The translations under genes were made by a program, and so were the position numbers. Source: Mugil cephalus (Eukaryota; Chordata; Actinopteri; Mugiliformes; Mugilidae). From it: a DNA stretch of 64,000 nt. The stretch is taken from contig NC_061789.1 of assembly GCF_022458985.1 (NCBI RefSeq), forward strand, positions 3,575,501 to 3,639,500. Direction: 5' to 3'. The notes under the pieces are model-generated. The model made no database searches. It was given only the letters and a program-made list of their open reading frames with translations, and was not told the origin of the DNA. Below are positions 21,756 to 34,500 of the stretch, piece by piece (position 1 is the first letter of the stretch; every line of letters starts with the position of its first letter).

Positions 21756-22000
21756 ATGTTTCACAGCAAGAAGGTTCTGGGTTTGAATCCATAGACTGGG
21801 GAGGAAAATGGATGAATGAGTTCATGGTGACCAAACATACCCTGATCAGCCATATCATTAAAACCAGTGATTCATGAATGATGCTGTTGCAGTGTTCTGC
21901 TCAGTGCCAGAGCGGTAAATACATATATATGTATAAACACCTTCATGAAGAGAGGATTTAGAGCAGGTCTGTTTATATTAGAGGGTTTCCACTGGTGTAC
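21756..22000. repeat. SINE-like fragment followed by Tc1/mariner-family fragment
   Basis: 'cacagcaagaaggttctgg' plus 'gtttgaatcc' (about 21762-21792) resembles the body of a tRNA-derived fish SINE. 'ccctgatcagccatatcatt' plus 'aaaacca' (about 21841-21867) resembles the end of a Tc1-like element whose other fragments appear at 36265 and 42815. Confidence 0.4.
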
Positions 22001-22121
22001 CTAATGAAGTGGCGAGCTCATCTGTATCTTGTGATGTTGTCTGGATGTCTTCTCTCTGACATCAGGTCCGAATATGACGTCTCTTTGTTCTGTCTCTGTG
22101 TTTTTTTTTCTCCACTCAAAG

Positions 22122-22328
22122 AGAAACCTGAAGGAGGCGACAGCGGTGACCTGGTTAAGCCTCGTGTCACTCACCTCCTCCTCCTCCGCCTCCTCCTCCT
22201 CCTCTCAGACGGACCAGAAGACAGCGACCACTGGCTGAGGAGACCTCTCGCATCCACATCATCCTCCCCCAGACCACCTCCTCCTCTTCCTCCTCTTCCT
22301 CCTCCTCCTTGTCTTCATCACAGCTGAC
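22122..22328 (+). other. csdc2 5' untranslated region with CTC/CCT-rich tract
   Basis: This follows a pyrimidine tract and acceptor (TTTTTTTTTCTCCACTCAAAG, ending at 22121) and runs to the csdc2 ATG. It contains long runs of CTC/CCT triplets (about 22171-22207 and 22262-22313), an unusually pyrimidine-pure leader. Exon start inferred, not proven. Confidence 0.45.
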
Positions 22329-24108
22329 ATGGCGGACCCCAGCCTCACGTCGCCCTCAGGGACCCCGCTTCGCTCCCACAACGCCCCGTCCCTCACCCTC
22401 TCCTTCCCCTTCTTGAGGGAGGGGAGTCGGGTGTGGGAGGAGGGGAGGGAGCCTCCGCTTCCTCGGGATCTTCCCAGCCCACTGCCGACCAAACGCACCC
22501 GCACCTACTCAGCGTAAGTCTTCAAAAAAAACACTATTATCATCATGAAATACGTCCCCGTGGAGCCTGACATGTCGAATAATAGTCAGAAAATTAAATG
22601 ATATTTAAGTGCAACTTTTAACATTGATAACCATTTCCAGATGATTCAGGGTTTGTATCATATTTAAAATTATTATATTAGAACTGAAAAATTCAGTATT
22701 TCAAATATTTCTTTTCATCTGGTTGCATCAGTTTTATGACCTTTTTATTTTGCTTTTTGCATCTGAATGATCATGCGAAAGATCAATATACTTGTTTATT
22801 TATTCTTATTAATTTTTCTAGTTTGATGTGACTTGAAAATTTAAAAAATTCACAAGTACTCGTTTGAGGACGTTGGGATTTCATCGCTTCCAATTCTGCT
22901 TTCGCATTAAAATAAACAGTTTGATATGTTGCTTCACATCGGTGACTTTAATGTAACATATATTGTAATAATCCCTGTGTCCACATATGAAAAAAATCAA
23001 AAACTACTTCATCAAAGATGATGCTTATTTTTATACTTCTGAGGTTCATACTGATCCCAAATACCTCGGAGAAGTTAAAGATGCATAGCAAACATAGCAC
23101 TGGGTCTCCGGGGGTCGATCTTTCAACATTAATTTGACATCTTTGGTAAAACATGAAAAGGAAAGAAACCCATAATGTTTTCTGTTGAGGAAACAAACTG
23201 TCTGTTGAGTCATTTTATCGTTAATCACATCAGATTTAATTCGAACGTCCTCCTGTCTCCTGCAGGACGGTCCGCGCTCACTCAGGTCCAGTTTTTAAGG
23301 GCGTATGTAAGAACTTCTCCAGGTCACAAGGTCACGGCTTCATCCGACCGTCCCACGGCGGCGAGGACATCTTCGTTCACATCTCAGAGTGAGTGGCGAC
23401 GAAAAAAACACGCACAAATACGCAGCATCAGCAGAATCACAAATAGAAACGACACACTCGACTCGTAGAAACTGAGCAGACAGCGTTGTGTGTGGTTCGT
23501 TTTTCCTTATATAGAAAAAAAATTGCTTTCCTGTTTCTCTTGGGACTTCTCAGTTTTTTTATTTAGGACAAGCAATAAATCAAATGTTACTCCGGCCTCA
23601 GCAAAGTTTGTGTAGTTGATACAACTCTTTCTGCATTTGTCCATATTTGACCATATTCTGAAAACTACTCCTTTAAAATAATAATAGTTTGCACCATTAG
23701 TTTTATGTCGCTCCTTGGCATTTAACACGTGTTTAAATGAAAAAAATAAGAACAAATTTAAATCAAAGAGCTAATTTAAGCTCTTTGTAAGTTGATTCTT
23801 GGGCTACAGTGGTAGATTATATATAAGATTATTCTTCTTTCTGCTCCCTTTCATTGAGATTGTGGAACATTTCTGCTTGTATTGACTTGTTTTTCTTTTT
23901 TAATCAAAGAATGAAAAAAAAATAAAATCTTTTTTTCTGGTTCAGCATCGAGGGCGAGTACGTCCCAGTGGAGGGCGACGAGGTCACGTACAAAGTGAGC
24001 CGGGTCCCACCCAAGAACCTGAAGGTGCAGGCGGTGGAGGTGAAGATCACACATCTCAACCCAGGGACGAAACACGAGACCTGGTCCGGGCAGATCATCA
24101 GCTCCTAG
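22329..24108 (+). CDS. csdc2: cold shock domain-containing protein C2
   Basis: CSDC2 (PIPPin) is a small cytosolic/nuclear RNA-binding protein with one cold-shock domain, best known from brain, where it binds histone mRNA 3' ends. Three coding exons join in frame: 22329-22513, 23266-23388, 23946-24108 (TAG), giving 156 residues against about 153 in human. The start is the first ATG of the conserved frame ([16 protein letters not shown]). The N-terminal 60 residues hold the conserved segments [12 protein letters not shown] and [16 protein letters not shown]. The cold-shock domain (about 65-135) contains [16 protein letters not shown] with the RNP1-like GHGFI and the RNP2-like DIFVHIS, then [16 protein letters not shown]. 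The C-terminus [11 protein letters not shown] matches the family. Intact. Mammalian CSDC2 also lies beside PMM1, which supports orthology. Confidence 0.96.
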
Positions 24109-24236
24109 GGGTCTGGAGGTGCTGGTGGAGGGATGTAGGTGGTTGTTAAGTGGTGCTCTGGGACTCATGACTTTATTATTATTATTTTTAAAAATTGTTT
24201 TTTTTGAAACAATGTTTCACCTACACAGCAAAGATT

Positions 24237-24242
24237 AATAAA
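24237..24242 (+). terminator. candidate polyadenylation signal for csdc2
   Basis: AATAAA about 130 bp after the csdc2 stop. A distal alternative, ATTAAA near 27031, would make a 3'UTR of nearly 3 kb, so the choice is uncertain. Confidence 0.35.
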
Positions 24243-24499
24243 TACATCGTTATTAGGGGTTGAACCAGATTCAGATTTTTTTGACTGTTATGTGATGAAA
24301 GTCGTCATCAAATCTAAACTCTTGACCTGAGTACATACGACGAGAAAGGACAACTCATCTGCTACATACTGTGAGCTGTAGACATGTATAGACTGTATAA
24401 AAACAGGCTGCACCTCAGCACCATTTGTAGCATTTAATAGTGTAGTAATAGTCAAATAACTTTATAAAATAGTTGATGTGCAGGACATTTGATGCAAGG

Positions 24500-25045
24500 G
24501 AGAAAATAGAATAACTGATGGGAACATGTTCTCCTCCTCCACACTAGGTGGCGATATGTGTCTTGTCAGCGGTTTAATACGGCCAACTTTCCAGTTGACC
24601 TATTATGTCATACAACGAGCAAGAGTGATTCATGCAGCAGACCGGGATTTCAAACAACAACCAGATGGAGAATAGTTCAGCTTTTTAAACATGAACGTAA
24701 TGTGTGCGCTACTTCTGGTGCAGAAAAGATGGCGCTATCCCTCAGGTGGTTCTTCTGCCTGCTCTGTTTACCTTCTTCTTCTGCGACTGGCTTTCTTGGA
24801 TGTTTTTGTTCCGGGGGTCATATGCCAGCGCAGCTGTTGTAGAGCATGCGCACACATGTTGTCCAGTTAAAGTGTATATATGCCGGAGAAAATCTATTTC
24901 AAACCTCATTATCTGGGTTAAGAACATATTGGAGATTGGATTAAGAGATTTTAGTCGGAGTAACGTGTTTACATGCACTTAAATTGTCCAGTTAAAGTCG
25001 GATTAAGGCAATAATTTGTGTTTTTTTTCACATGCAGGTTAACGT
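24500..25045. mobile_element. non-autonomous element, diverged copy of 30741-31286
   Basis: It shares many blocks in order with the copy at 30741-31286: 'tgttctcctcctccacacta' plus 'ggtggcgatatgtgtctt', 'ttaatacggcc', 'gcgctacttctggtgcag', 'ggctttcttggatgttttt' plus 'gttccggggtcaca', 'gagcatgcgcacac', 'taacgtgtttacatgcactt' and 'gtccgattaaggcaat'-like sequence. The left terminus is not recognisable here; the right end near 25021-25045 is 'ttttcacatgcaggttaacg'. Confidence 0.7.
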
Positions 25046-25190
25046 ACTGATTGAGAGGATTTTGACCGTGGCTCTGCTAGCGTTAGCTGATGCCTTTGCA
25101 GATGCATTGCAGTAGTACTTTAGTTGTGTCTCAGGACTGATGTGTCACGGTAGTATGAGCTTTACTTTATTGTCATTGTACACAGTAACT

Positions 25191-25754
25191 GGGTTTACAT
25201 GGAACCATATATTCCAATTACAATCAGTTCGGAAGTCAGACAGAAGAAAATAGTAATATCTGTTTAAAAGGGTCCGTCAAAACTTAATTGAAGCCAGGAT
25301 AGACTGAAGCGTGGAACAAATTCAGAACCACTGGAAAACCTTGAAGGCTGGCTACTATAAGGCTAACACAGTAGCAAAAGTGGACCCCACAAACTTACCG
25401 AATGTAGCTAAACGTGTGAAAACAAAAGCAGCTGCTGTGCTGATTAGATGAGAAACCTCCATCTTTGATTAGTCACGTGATGTTTACATCATTCTGTGCT
25501 TGCGGGCGGCAGTAGCTCAGGGGGTTGTGTCCTTGGGCAAGACACTGCTTGATGTTGGTGGTGGTCGGAGAGGCCGTAGGGCAGCTGTGACTACTGAGGT
25601 AGTTCACCACCACCAGGGTGTGACTGTGTGAGCGAATGAATAATGCAAACAATTTTAAACGCTTCGAACATCTAAACGTGGTACATGTAAACATCAGACC
25701 TTTGTTGACTTGAAACCTTCAATCGGAATGAGAAAAAAGTCTCCATGTGAACCC
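25191..25754. mobile_element. inverted-repeat element with nested SINE-like insertion
   Basis: GGGTTTACATGGA (25191-25203) is the inverse, with one mismatch, of TCCATGTGAACCC (25742-25754). These ends resemble those of the 30741-31286 family (GTTTACATG). Inside, 25504-25650 reads 'gggcggcagtagctcag ... gtccttgggcaagacac ... gtgactgtgtgagcgaatga', a tRNA-derived-SINE-like body, so a second element appears to have inserted. No coding remnant. Confidence 0.6.
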
Positions 25755-26586
25755 AAGACTGGTGCAGGATGCTCTTACCATAGAAGTTTAATGATATAAA
25801 ATAAGTAGGCAACAAAAAAATATAAAAACATAGGAGTCAGATAGCCCAGGGCTAAAAAAGTGCTTCATCTTTAGTGAAATGTTTTGTTGTTATTGTCTCG
25901 TGATCGGTGACTAGTCGACTAGTTCATATTCAGCCCCAGATGGTCTGAGCCTCCACGCTGATGAATCTGCTGTGCATGTGAAACGGGCCGTTGTTTGGAC
26001 AAAGTCCTGTTCATTTTTTTTTTAATTCACAAGTCAGATTTTTAGATTATGAAGTCACCAGAGGGGCATTCAAACGGACGAGCAGAAAGCTCGACAAAAG
26101 GCTGGATTCAGTTTCACTTCCCGTCGTAGCAGCTGTTATTCAGTTGTTTACTTCTCCAAAGTTTCCAGCGTCACATGTCGAGTGCAAGTGTGGGTCAGAT
26201 GACTTATGGCAACAGACTCTTTAGACTCTGGAAAGATGAGGACAGGCTCTGATTCGAGCAGATTTTGGTTGGATGTGAAAGTAGTTAAGAGAAAGGGAAA
26301 TGAAATGTTGAGAAGAGCAGTTTATTTCTTTTTGGGTTAGAAACCACCTTGTATTTAGAGTTTGTTTTATATTTGCACCAGACAGGACGTCTCATGACCT
26401 CAGTTTTATTCCAGACTTGAGGAACACAACCTCATAAATACAAGAAGTCGTATTTCGAAAGAGAGTGAAGCAGAAACAGCAGATCAGATTAAACCAAACA
26501 CAAAAACATGCAAGCAAGTATATTCTCATATCTTTTATTGTGTTGTCTAGTTTGTGGCTACTTATTTTAAATATATATTTAGTCAT

Positions 26587-26620
26587 ATGTGTGTGTGTGT
26601 GTGTGCGTGTGTGTGTGTGT
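26587..26620. repeat. GT microsatellite
   Basis: Alternating GT with one GC interruption. Confidence 0.9.
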
Positions 26621-27668
26621 CCTCAGATTTCAGGCTCCATATTTTTGGATAACACAGTCAAAAACTTGCACTTAAGAAAACTGCCTCCGGTTTTAGTCGA
26701 GTCCTTGTTCAAAAATGTAAAAAATAAAAAAATAACAAATAATGAAAAAAGACAAACACCTTTTTTTCTATTATCAGAGAAAATATATGTGTGTGTGTAT
26801 ACGAGACTACAAAGTCTGTGCCAAGAGAGTTCACTGTTGTTTGTGGGTGTTAAATGCTGTACTGTCATTTTTATTATTATTATTGTCATTATTATTGTGT
26901 GCTCCGTGTTCATCTCGTCACACTCGTTTGGTTTAATTGTGTCAAACTGCACTTTTTCTTTGACTTTTTGTGGACGAGCCACTGTGGTGGTGGTGATTCC
27001 CATCATTACTTCTACTGAGCCTTGAATGAACATTAAAGCATTTTATGAGCCACATGTCCCGTGTGGTGTGTCTTCTTCAATAGTTTATTTTGTTTGATTT
27101 ATACGTACACATTAAGGTAGACTGAACAGTTTCCTGACACATTTGGATTAATCTGCTGCACATGAAGGAAAGACAAATTCTCATACGTTAATTGCTTGTT
27201 GGTCCACGTTTAAATCTGTTGAAAAAACCCTGAAGGATGCAAACACTTTTACTGTAATTTTAGATTCATATTGTTGAATTTAAACCTGAATTTTCACAAA
27301 AAAGCGGAAACATGTTAATATATGTTAACTTGAAAGAAATGAGAAGCCAAAGACTTTGGGAAACTCTGTTTTAATTGTTGTGTGTCATAAAACAATAAAA
27401 AAAAATAACAAAAGATACAAACTACGGACACGAGCAGGTTTAAAGATTTATTTAAAGACGTGATTAACACAAACACATGGCAAGAAACGGAGCGTTTTAA
27501 AGTGACAACGTGACAGGTTGACATAGTGAGTGTTTGCTGCCCTCTAGTGGCAGGATGGGGAACAGCAGGTCAGAGGCTGAACTGCACATAAAAGCTCAGT
27601 TTTATCCAAATAAGAGGCAGCAGAGGTTGGTGGTGAAATGGTGAAAAAAAAAACATTTACTATGATGA

Positions 27669-27674
27669 TTTATT
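27669..27674 (-). terminator. candidate polyadenylation signal for pmm1 (minus strand AATAAA)
   Basis: TTTATT on the plus strand reads AATAAA on the minus strand, about 0.9 kb past the pmm1 stop. Other copies exist further on (27447), so this is tentative. Confidence 0.25.
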
Positions 27675-28590
27675 TTTCATTTTTTGTTAATCAACAAATT
27701 ACGATATGTAATTTTTAACCATGCATATAAGTTGTCAGGTTGAAGGAGTGTCTTACAATCAAAAACAAATTTGACCAGAATCATCACATTTACAATAATC
27801 TTCTTCTGATCTGTGACAGACATAGACTTAATGGTAATTTTCACATTTTTAAAAGCTCATTTGAAAACCCTTTTTTAAAAGAAAATAAAATAATGTTGCT
27901 TAACGAGCTCAAGCCATAAGGATCGACACATATATTCAAACAGAGTCAAACGTGTTAGGTAGAAACTCGTCACACTCAGTAAAGTTTACAGAGTGACTTG
28001 GTCACGTTAGCTTAATTCGCTGGTTTAGTTGAATTCACCGAGCCAGGAAAGTCTAAAAAAAAAAAAAAAAAAAAAAATCCCTTGAATGCATTTAAAGAAC
28101 CAGAAGACGTGACTGACATTCACTCAGTCCGGTTCAGACGTGGAATGATTCCTGGATCCTCGTCTCTGGAGGAAGAATCTCTTCTCTGAGCACAATCCCC
28201 TCTTCTAATATCATTCCCTCCCACCTTCCTCAGGGGAGTTAAAGTTTCCTATTGGTTAAATGTAACCGGTGCAAAAACATCTCTGAACTCTCAATAATCT
28301 GGAGCGTTTAACTTTCCACTCTGCAGAATGTTTTATAATCTCTCTCGGCCTTTTGGTTCCTTTCTGTTCTGTCCCTTTTTTTAAAAAACAAACAAACAAA
28401 CAAATAAATTAAAAAAAAAAGTGAATCCAAACGTCCAGTCGTTGCTTTTGACCTATTTAGTATAATATTACTAACGCAGGGAGATCAGTGGTGGTACCTT
28501 TCAGCAGTTCATAAATACTCTGGGCTCAAAGCAACAGACGCCCACAGACTCGAGTCCAGTCTGGGGGATGAGGGGGGGCAGGTCAGGATG

Positions 28591-31500
28591 TCAGGACTTG
28601 AGAGGTGAAGCATCAAAGAAAAGTTCCCGACAGAGTCTGGCCGTGTCCTCTGGAGAGTAGACCGTGAAACCGATGGTCCGAGGGTCGTTGAAAATTTCAT
28701 AGTCGTTTCCTCCCTAGAGAGAGAATCATGAGTCAAAGTTTATTTACTGTCAGTCCTGACATATACAACACATATATGCAGCAACTTAAACATAAAATGT
28801 GCAGAGTCCTATGATGGTTTGTCTTTATGTCCCTTATTTTTAAGAGTAGATTAAATTACACATGACTGACATAAACCCAAGTAGCAATTCCACCAGTAAC
28901 CACAAGATGGCAGCAATTTATCAGATCATACAGAGTCGCATATTAGAGACAGTCTGTACAACTAGAGAATGGAGCGTCTGAGCTGTCCCTCTATGCTGAT
29001 TCGTTCTGAGCTGGTCACGTGTTTCATAGGCGCCATATTAGATACATCTAACCAATATTCACCCATAGAGAAGTGGCAATAACAGAGAATAAAGTTGGAT
29101 TAAAAATTAAAAAGCTCGTTAAAACGGCTCCAGCACAGGATCAGGAAAACACGGAGGAAACTCCACCGTGAACTCCCAGTGAACAAAAACGGACAAAAGA
29201 TTAAAAGGAAGAACTGGATGTCAGCTGGTTTCTTCCCTTATTATGTGATGAGGTAAATGTCAATGGCTCTCTCTGACCTCCGTTAAAGATTTTATATAGA
29301 AAAATAAAGTGATACCATCATTAATGTAAACCTTGATCTCAAAAACACTGTTTTACAAATGAAAGTTAGAAGTTAACCTAGCCTTATGCTAACCTTATGC
29401 TAGCTAGACTAAAGGCTTAGAAAAAATACTAGCTAGCGTCACATATACTGTGAAACCCATGTGTTCATGTAATTTATGTCCATGAAAATTTAACTAACAC
29501 GTAACCTCAGTTACTACTAAGTTATTTTGGCTAGCATGCTAACGCTATAATGATAAAACTAATACAATAAGACTTTAATTTTCACTATTTCTTTACTAAT
29601 TTCAATCTTTTAACCGTGATGGATGAACACGGAGACTGAGGAGAAGGTAAACACAGCTCCATGACTGATGAGGGGATTGGGCTACAAAGCATTTTACAGG
29701 CTCATTTAAGATATTTAAAGTAAGTAGACGCTGAATTATTTAAGTGAGGGCCTTTTACATTACACTGTAGAATCTTCCCTCTGTTGTAGCAAACATGGCG
29801 CCCATGATTTGAGTTGGCCAGACTCTCTCTAATATACGGCTCTGGGATCATAAATAGTCTCTTTATTTTACAGCTAACAGAGCAGATATATTATCCAGAC
29901 TAGTTTCCTGAATGTGGTGGTCTGCTCTGGTCGTTCATCGCCAACAAACTCACATCAGACGTCTCGTTGCCAAAGAAGTAGATGGCGTCCAGGCCCTCGC
30001 TCTCCAGCAGCTCTAAACACAGCCTCTTGTCCCAGCCCTCTGGAAAAATGTCAAAGCTGATGAGGCCACCTGAGGCGAGACCAAAACAAACACTGTTATC
30101 ATCATCATCATCATCATCATCATCAGGAGGCGTAGGTTGTGTTTTTCTTAACCTCAAAGAATGACTTTGCATTTTAAAAAGTGGAGACTGAGGAAAACAA
30201 CGCACTGTTTGTTCTTGTTGTTACGAGAGAAACGTTTTAAGAGGGGAAAAAAACGGATGATAATTAAAACACACCCATGTCAAGAAGCATTTCTTACAAC
30301 TGTGGTGAGTCGGATGAAATTTCCCTTTTTTTAAAGAAGCTCAAATGACCGCAGTGACCTTTGAACTGTAAAATCTCCAGCCCTTCCCCCAGTTACCACC
30401 TCACATTCTTTACCCTGTCCTGTGTCTCTCAGCTGGGAGGGGGGGGTCATTTAAGTCCCAGAATCCATAGCGACAGCTGAGCGGCGTCCAGCCAATCGGA
30501 GGTCAGATTCCCTCACACACCCTCCACACGCCTCCACCACAAACAACGTCAGGCCTCCAACATAAACAGCTTCTGTCACATCACATCTGTAACCAGCCCC
30601 CACTCCTTACTTCCTCCCCCCCCACAGCCGGGAAGCTTCTCTGGCCACCGAGCAAAGACAATGGAGCACATAAGATGAATTAAAGGATTATCTGATCTTA
30701 TCTGGGCCCCTTTCAAGCTTTACTCAACTCAGTTAATCTGTGCGTTTACATGCAGAGCTTAATCGAGCTATGCTCAAAATTTGACTTTCTCACTACAGTC
30801 CTTGTCCCAGTTTACATGCAGCGCAAGAAAATCGAATAACTGTTCTCCTCCTCCACACTAGGGGGCGATATGTGTCTTTTCAGCGGGATAATACCACGTT
30901 AATACGGCCCAGATTTCCGGGTTGGTCTATTTCGTCGTATAATAAACAAGAGTCATCCATTCGGCATACCGGGATTAATACTACATTTTTTAATCTCGTA
31001 CGTAACGTTTGCGCTACTTCTGGTGCAGGTAAGATTTGCGCTATCCCTCGAACGGCTCTGTTTCTCTTTTTCTTCTTCTACGATCGGCTTTCTTGGATGT
31101 TTTTGTTCCGGGGTCACACGCCAGCGCAGCATTTGAGGAGCATGCGCACACGCAATGTCCGATGAAAACTATGCTGCGCTCAGACTCCGAAAACTACGAT
31201 GAGTAACGTGTTTACATGCACTTAAATTCTCCTGTTATAGTCCGATTAAGGCAATGATTCACTTTTTTCACGTGCATATAAACGCACTGAGTGATGGAAA
31301 AACTGAGAAAATAAAGGCAGAAATCTGATCTGAACTGCGTCTCCTCTGTGACTTTACCTGAGATAATCCCCGTACGTCAGCACAGCCTGTCCCTTACATC
31401 AGGCAGGATAGAGCCTCAGCTTTACGTAACACCTCCTGCAGACGTCTGGTCTGCTGCTGTCTGCTAACAAGGGCGACCATGCGGCAGGAAGTCAAACAAA

Positions 31501-34500
31501 TAAATCGTCTGTAAACTCACTGACCATCCACAGTAAAACCTCTGCTACGGTGACTCCATAAATTCAAAGATTCTTAGTCACCGTATGCACAGTAAGGAAG
31601 CATTGGATTATATTCTTGCATCTATTCAGGCCACTTTATTAGGCACACCTTGCTGGTAAAAGGTGTGCCTTCCTCAGAGATTTTGGTCCATATTGACATG
31701 ACAGCATCACACAGTTGCTGCAGATTTGTCGGCCGCACATCTATGATGACAACCTCCCGTTCCACCACATCCCAGATTGAAGTCCAGTGAACTTATTGTT
31801 CCAGAAACAACGTTTGAGATGATATGAGCTTTGTGACATGGTGCATTATCCTGCTGGAAGTAGCCGTCAGAAGATGGTCCACTGTGGTCATAAAGGGATG
31901 GACATGGTCAGCAGCAACAATGGCTGATTAGCTACTTGTGTTAAGAAGCAATTGAACAGGTGTACCTAATAAAGTGGCCAGTGTACAGAGTGTAGGTCTC
32001 CGCTGTGGTCGCTGATGTTAATTATGTGTACTATTTATCTCCTTATAATGTATTTGTAAATGAATCACCTCTCTGGGACTAATAAATAATAATAAGCCAT
32101 GATGTGCCCTTCATTCCTCAGCTACGTAGCCATATTCTTGTTACACTGCTGATAACACTCCGCCCACCTGCCGCCTCGCTTGTTTTTGTCCGAAGCAGCT
32201 CACGCCTCAAAGTGCACGTAATCGTACATCCAGTGCTGTTTTCCTTTTACTGTGTAATGTTTAACCCGAGCCTTCCATGTCCTGCACACGTCGCGAGGCG
32301 TGATTCCAAGGGGTTGAGCAGAGACTCTGGAGACATGTGGTTAAACCAGTTTGTCATTAAGCTTCATAAACACAACACAGACGAGGAACGTGAAAACAAA
32401 CACCGCGTGCCACTTTCAGTCTTGACGTTACATCAAAGAAAGTTGAGTGGATGTTCCATTTAGAGCTGCTGCATCAGGCAACAATGCAATTCAATAGACC
32501 AGGGGTGTCAAACATAAGGCCCGGGGGCCAAAACCAGCCCACCAGAAGGGTCTAATCTGGACTCATGGGATGAATTTGCAAAAATTACACTGAAGATATT
32601 AGCTGAAAATTTTTGATGAAATAAGAAATTGCACTTGCACCTTGCACTTCTTAAGAAATTCATGGTTGTTCATTACATGTAGCTGTATTTTTATTTTTTT
32701 TGCACAAAGCAAAGGCAAAGGGAAAACATTTGGAGTTGTCGTTATGTACCAGGTAATAAGCTGTTGTGTTACTGGTCCGGCCCCCTTGAGATCAAATTGG
32801 GCTGTATGTGGCCCTGAACTAAAATGAGTTGCAATAGACAATTATCAGTTTTAATTTAATTCAGGATTAAGGTTGTGACACAAAAGCCGCAAAAAAATCA
32901 TTGACTCCAGTTTTTAAACTGATTTTTAAGCCAAAAACAAATTAATTAGTAAACAGGTCAATGTGAAGACATCAATACTGCAAATGTTTTCATGGTGACG
33001 GAGATTTGGAGTCTGGAGAAACCAAACCAAAAAAAAAAAAAAAAAAAACTTTAAAGATGGACAACGTGTCCTTATTTGAACCCACTGGCCAAAGTGAAAC
33101 CAAAAATATGAGGATACATGTGGTCGACACATGGTTTTGTGTCAGTTTTATGGAGAAAGTTCAAAGGGAAGCAAATACAACCACACACTCACACCATTTC
33201 ATAGACTGGGGCACTAAGCTGCACAGTATGTACATTATTAAACTATTTACATCCTCTCTGCACATATTTTTTTTTTCTAAGAGTGTTCATACTTCTCGTA
33301 AGTGTTTTATTTAAATGTCTGTGTATTATATGAGTTCCTGCAAAATTTCGTCATGTTCTCATAATGACAATAAAGACTCTTGATTCTTTGTAGAGGCACA
33401 ATACATGTTAGAAAACACTTGAACGTGCAACGCCATGATATAAACGACCTAAATTCGATGTGTAGTTTGATGTTGTAGTTTGGCTAGAGGGCGGGGTTTA
33501 CAACCTATTCTGCAGGCAGCCACCAGGGGGAGCTCCACATCATTTTGCATCACCTTTAACTCGCAGTCTTTGTTCTTTCCCTTTTTTACTGATGACTACA
33601 GACTACTGAGCTTTTTCCTCTCACAGAGGCATGAACCGTACATGCTACGTAGCGTTAGCTCTGTCTTCAAGGTGTGTTCAAGTTTTGGCTAGTTCCCTTA
33701 AATACATCCTGTAGTTTTCAGGGTTGAGAGCTTTATTCAGATTTAATGAGGGGTGGGAACTCTCTCACCTCTAGTGAAACGTAGTCCTTTTCCTGCAAAC
33801 TCCTCTTTCAAGGCAGCCACAAACTTCTCCCTGATCTTCTCTCTCTGCAGAACAAACAAGCGACAAACAAGTTAGCTTGTTCACACCAATGCTGCTCTAT
33901 TCCAACGTCCATCTCACCTGCTACGATACACAACTGGGGCTGGGCGGTACGACCAGAAATGTATATCACGGTATTTTTCAGACCTCTGACGTTTTTTTTC
34001 ATTCATAATCATGCGTTCACAACATTTCTTACTAGTTGAGAGAGGAATTAAAGCAGCAGTTTGACTAAGGATGGACTATTTTACTGTGATGATGAGTGAA
34101 TGTTGGGAACATTTACAGCTCGGAGTTAAAATAAATAAATAAATGTTATCAAGATGAAATGGAGAAACATTTCATTTATTTTGACATTTTTATTCATATT
34201 TAAACATATTTAAACTTCTATGTCTGTAATCTGTAATGTTAATAGCAGCACGACTGGCTACCGTAATGACTGTAGTCTGAGCGCAGCATTTTTTTTTCCT
34301 CGTTCATAAAAAGCTAAAATTAGAGACATTTTCAGGGACAGTTATACCTGGGGGACAGATCACCCAAATCTGGGACTGTCCCCAGAAATCAAGGCCGTCT
34401 GGTCACCCATAAATAAAACAAAAACAACCGATATGGCACCTCTTTTTTGTACAAGTCATCTCATTCTGCCAATTCATGTTTTGGAGCTTTCCATCTTCAC

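Larger units (their letters stand above)
18086..22121. other. polr3h 3'UTR and polr3h-csdc2 intergenic region
   Basis: Four kb without a supported protein-coding gene beyond the csdc2 5' noncoding candidate. It holds the polr3h polyadenylation signal, a trinucleotide repeat and retroelement tail (19381-19460), an inverted-repeat MITE (19794-20430), A-runs near 20719-20742, ATT/AAT repeats (21470-21510) and fragments of SINE-like and Tc1-like repeats (21756-22000). Confidence 0.6.
24109..28590. other. csdc2-pmm1 convergent intergenic region
   Basis: Csdc2 (+) and pmm1 (-) point toward each other across this 4.5 kb. It contains mobile-element relics (24500-25050, 25191-25754), a GT microsatellite (26587-26620) and an A-run (28053-28078). 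The open frames around 26465-27033 have low-complexity translations on both strands and no recognisable domain. No additional gene is supported. Confidence 0.6.

Noticed and set aside
21995..22327. 110-residue plus-strand frame ending just before csdc2 ATG
   Set aside because: Leu/Pro-rich translation of the CTC-rich leader in another frame context; the start precedes the splice acceptor inferred at 22121.
25504..25650. Possible tRNA gene (GGGCGGCAGTAGCTCAG resembles a tRNA 5' half and A box)
   Set aside because: No matching acceptor stem or T-arm follows; better explained as a tRNA-derived SINE-like body inside a MITE.
26465..27033. Open frames of 186 aa (+) and 136 aa (-) covering the same DNA
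   Set aside because: Both translations are low-complexity or hydrophobic without family features, overlap a GT microsatellite, and lie in the csdc2-pmm1 intergenic DNA; possible distal csdc2 3'UTR at most.
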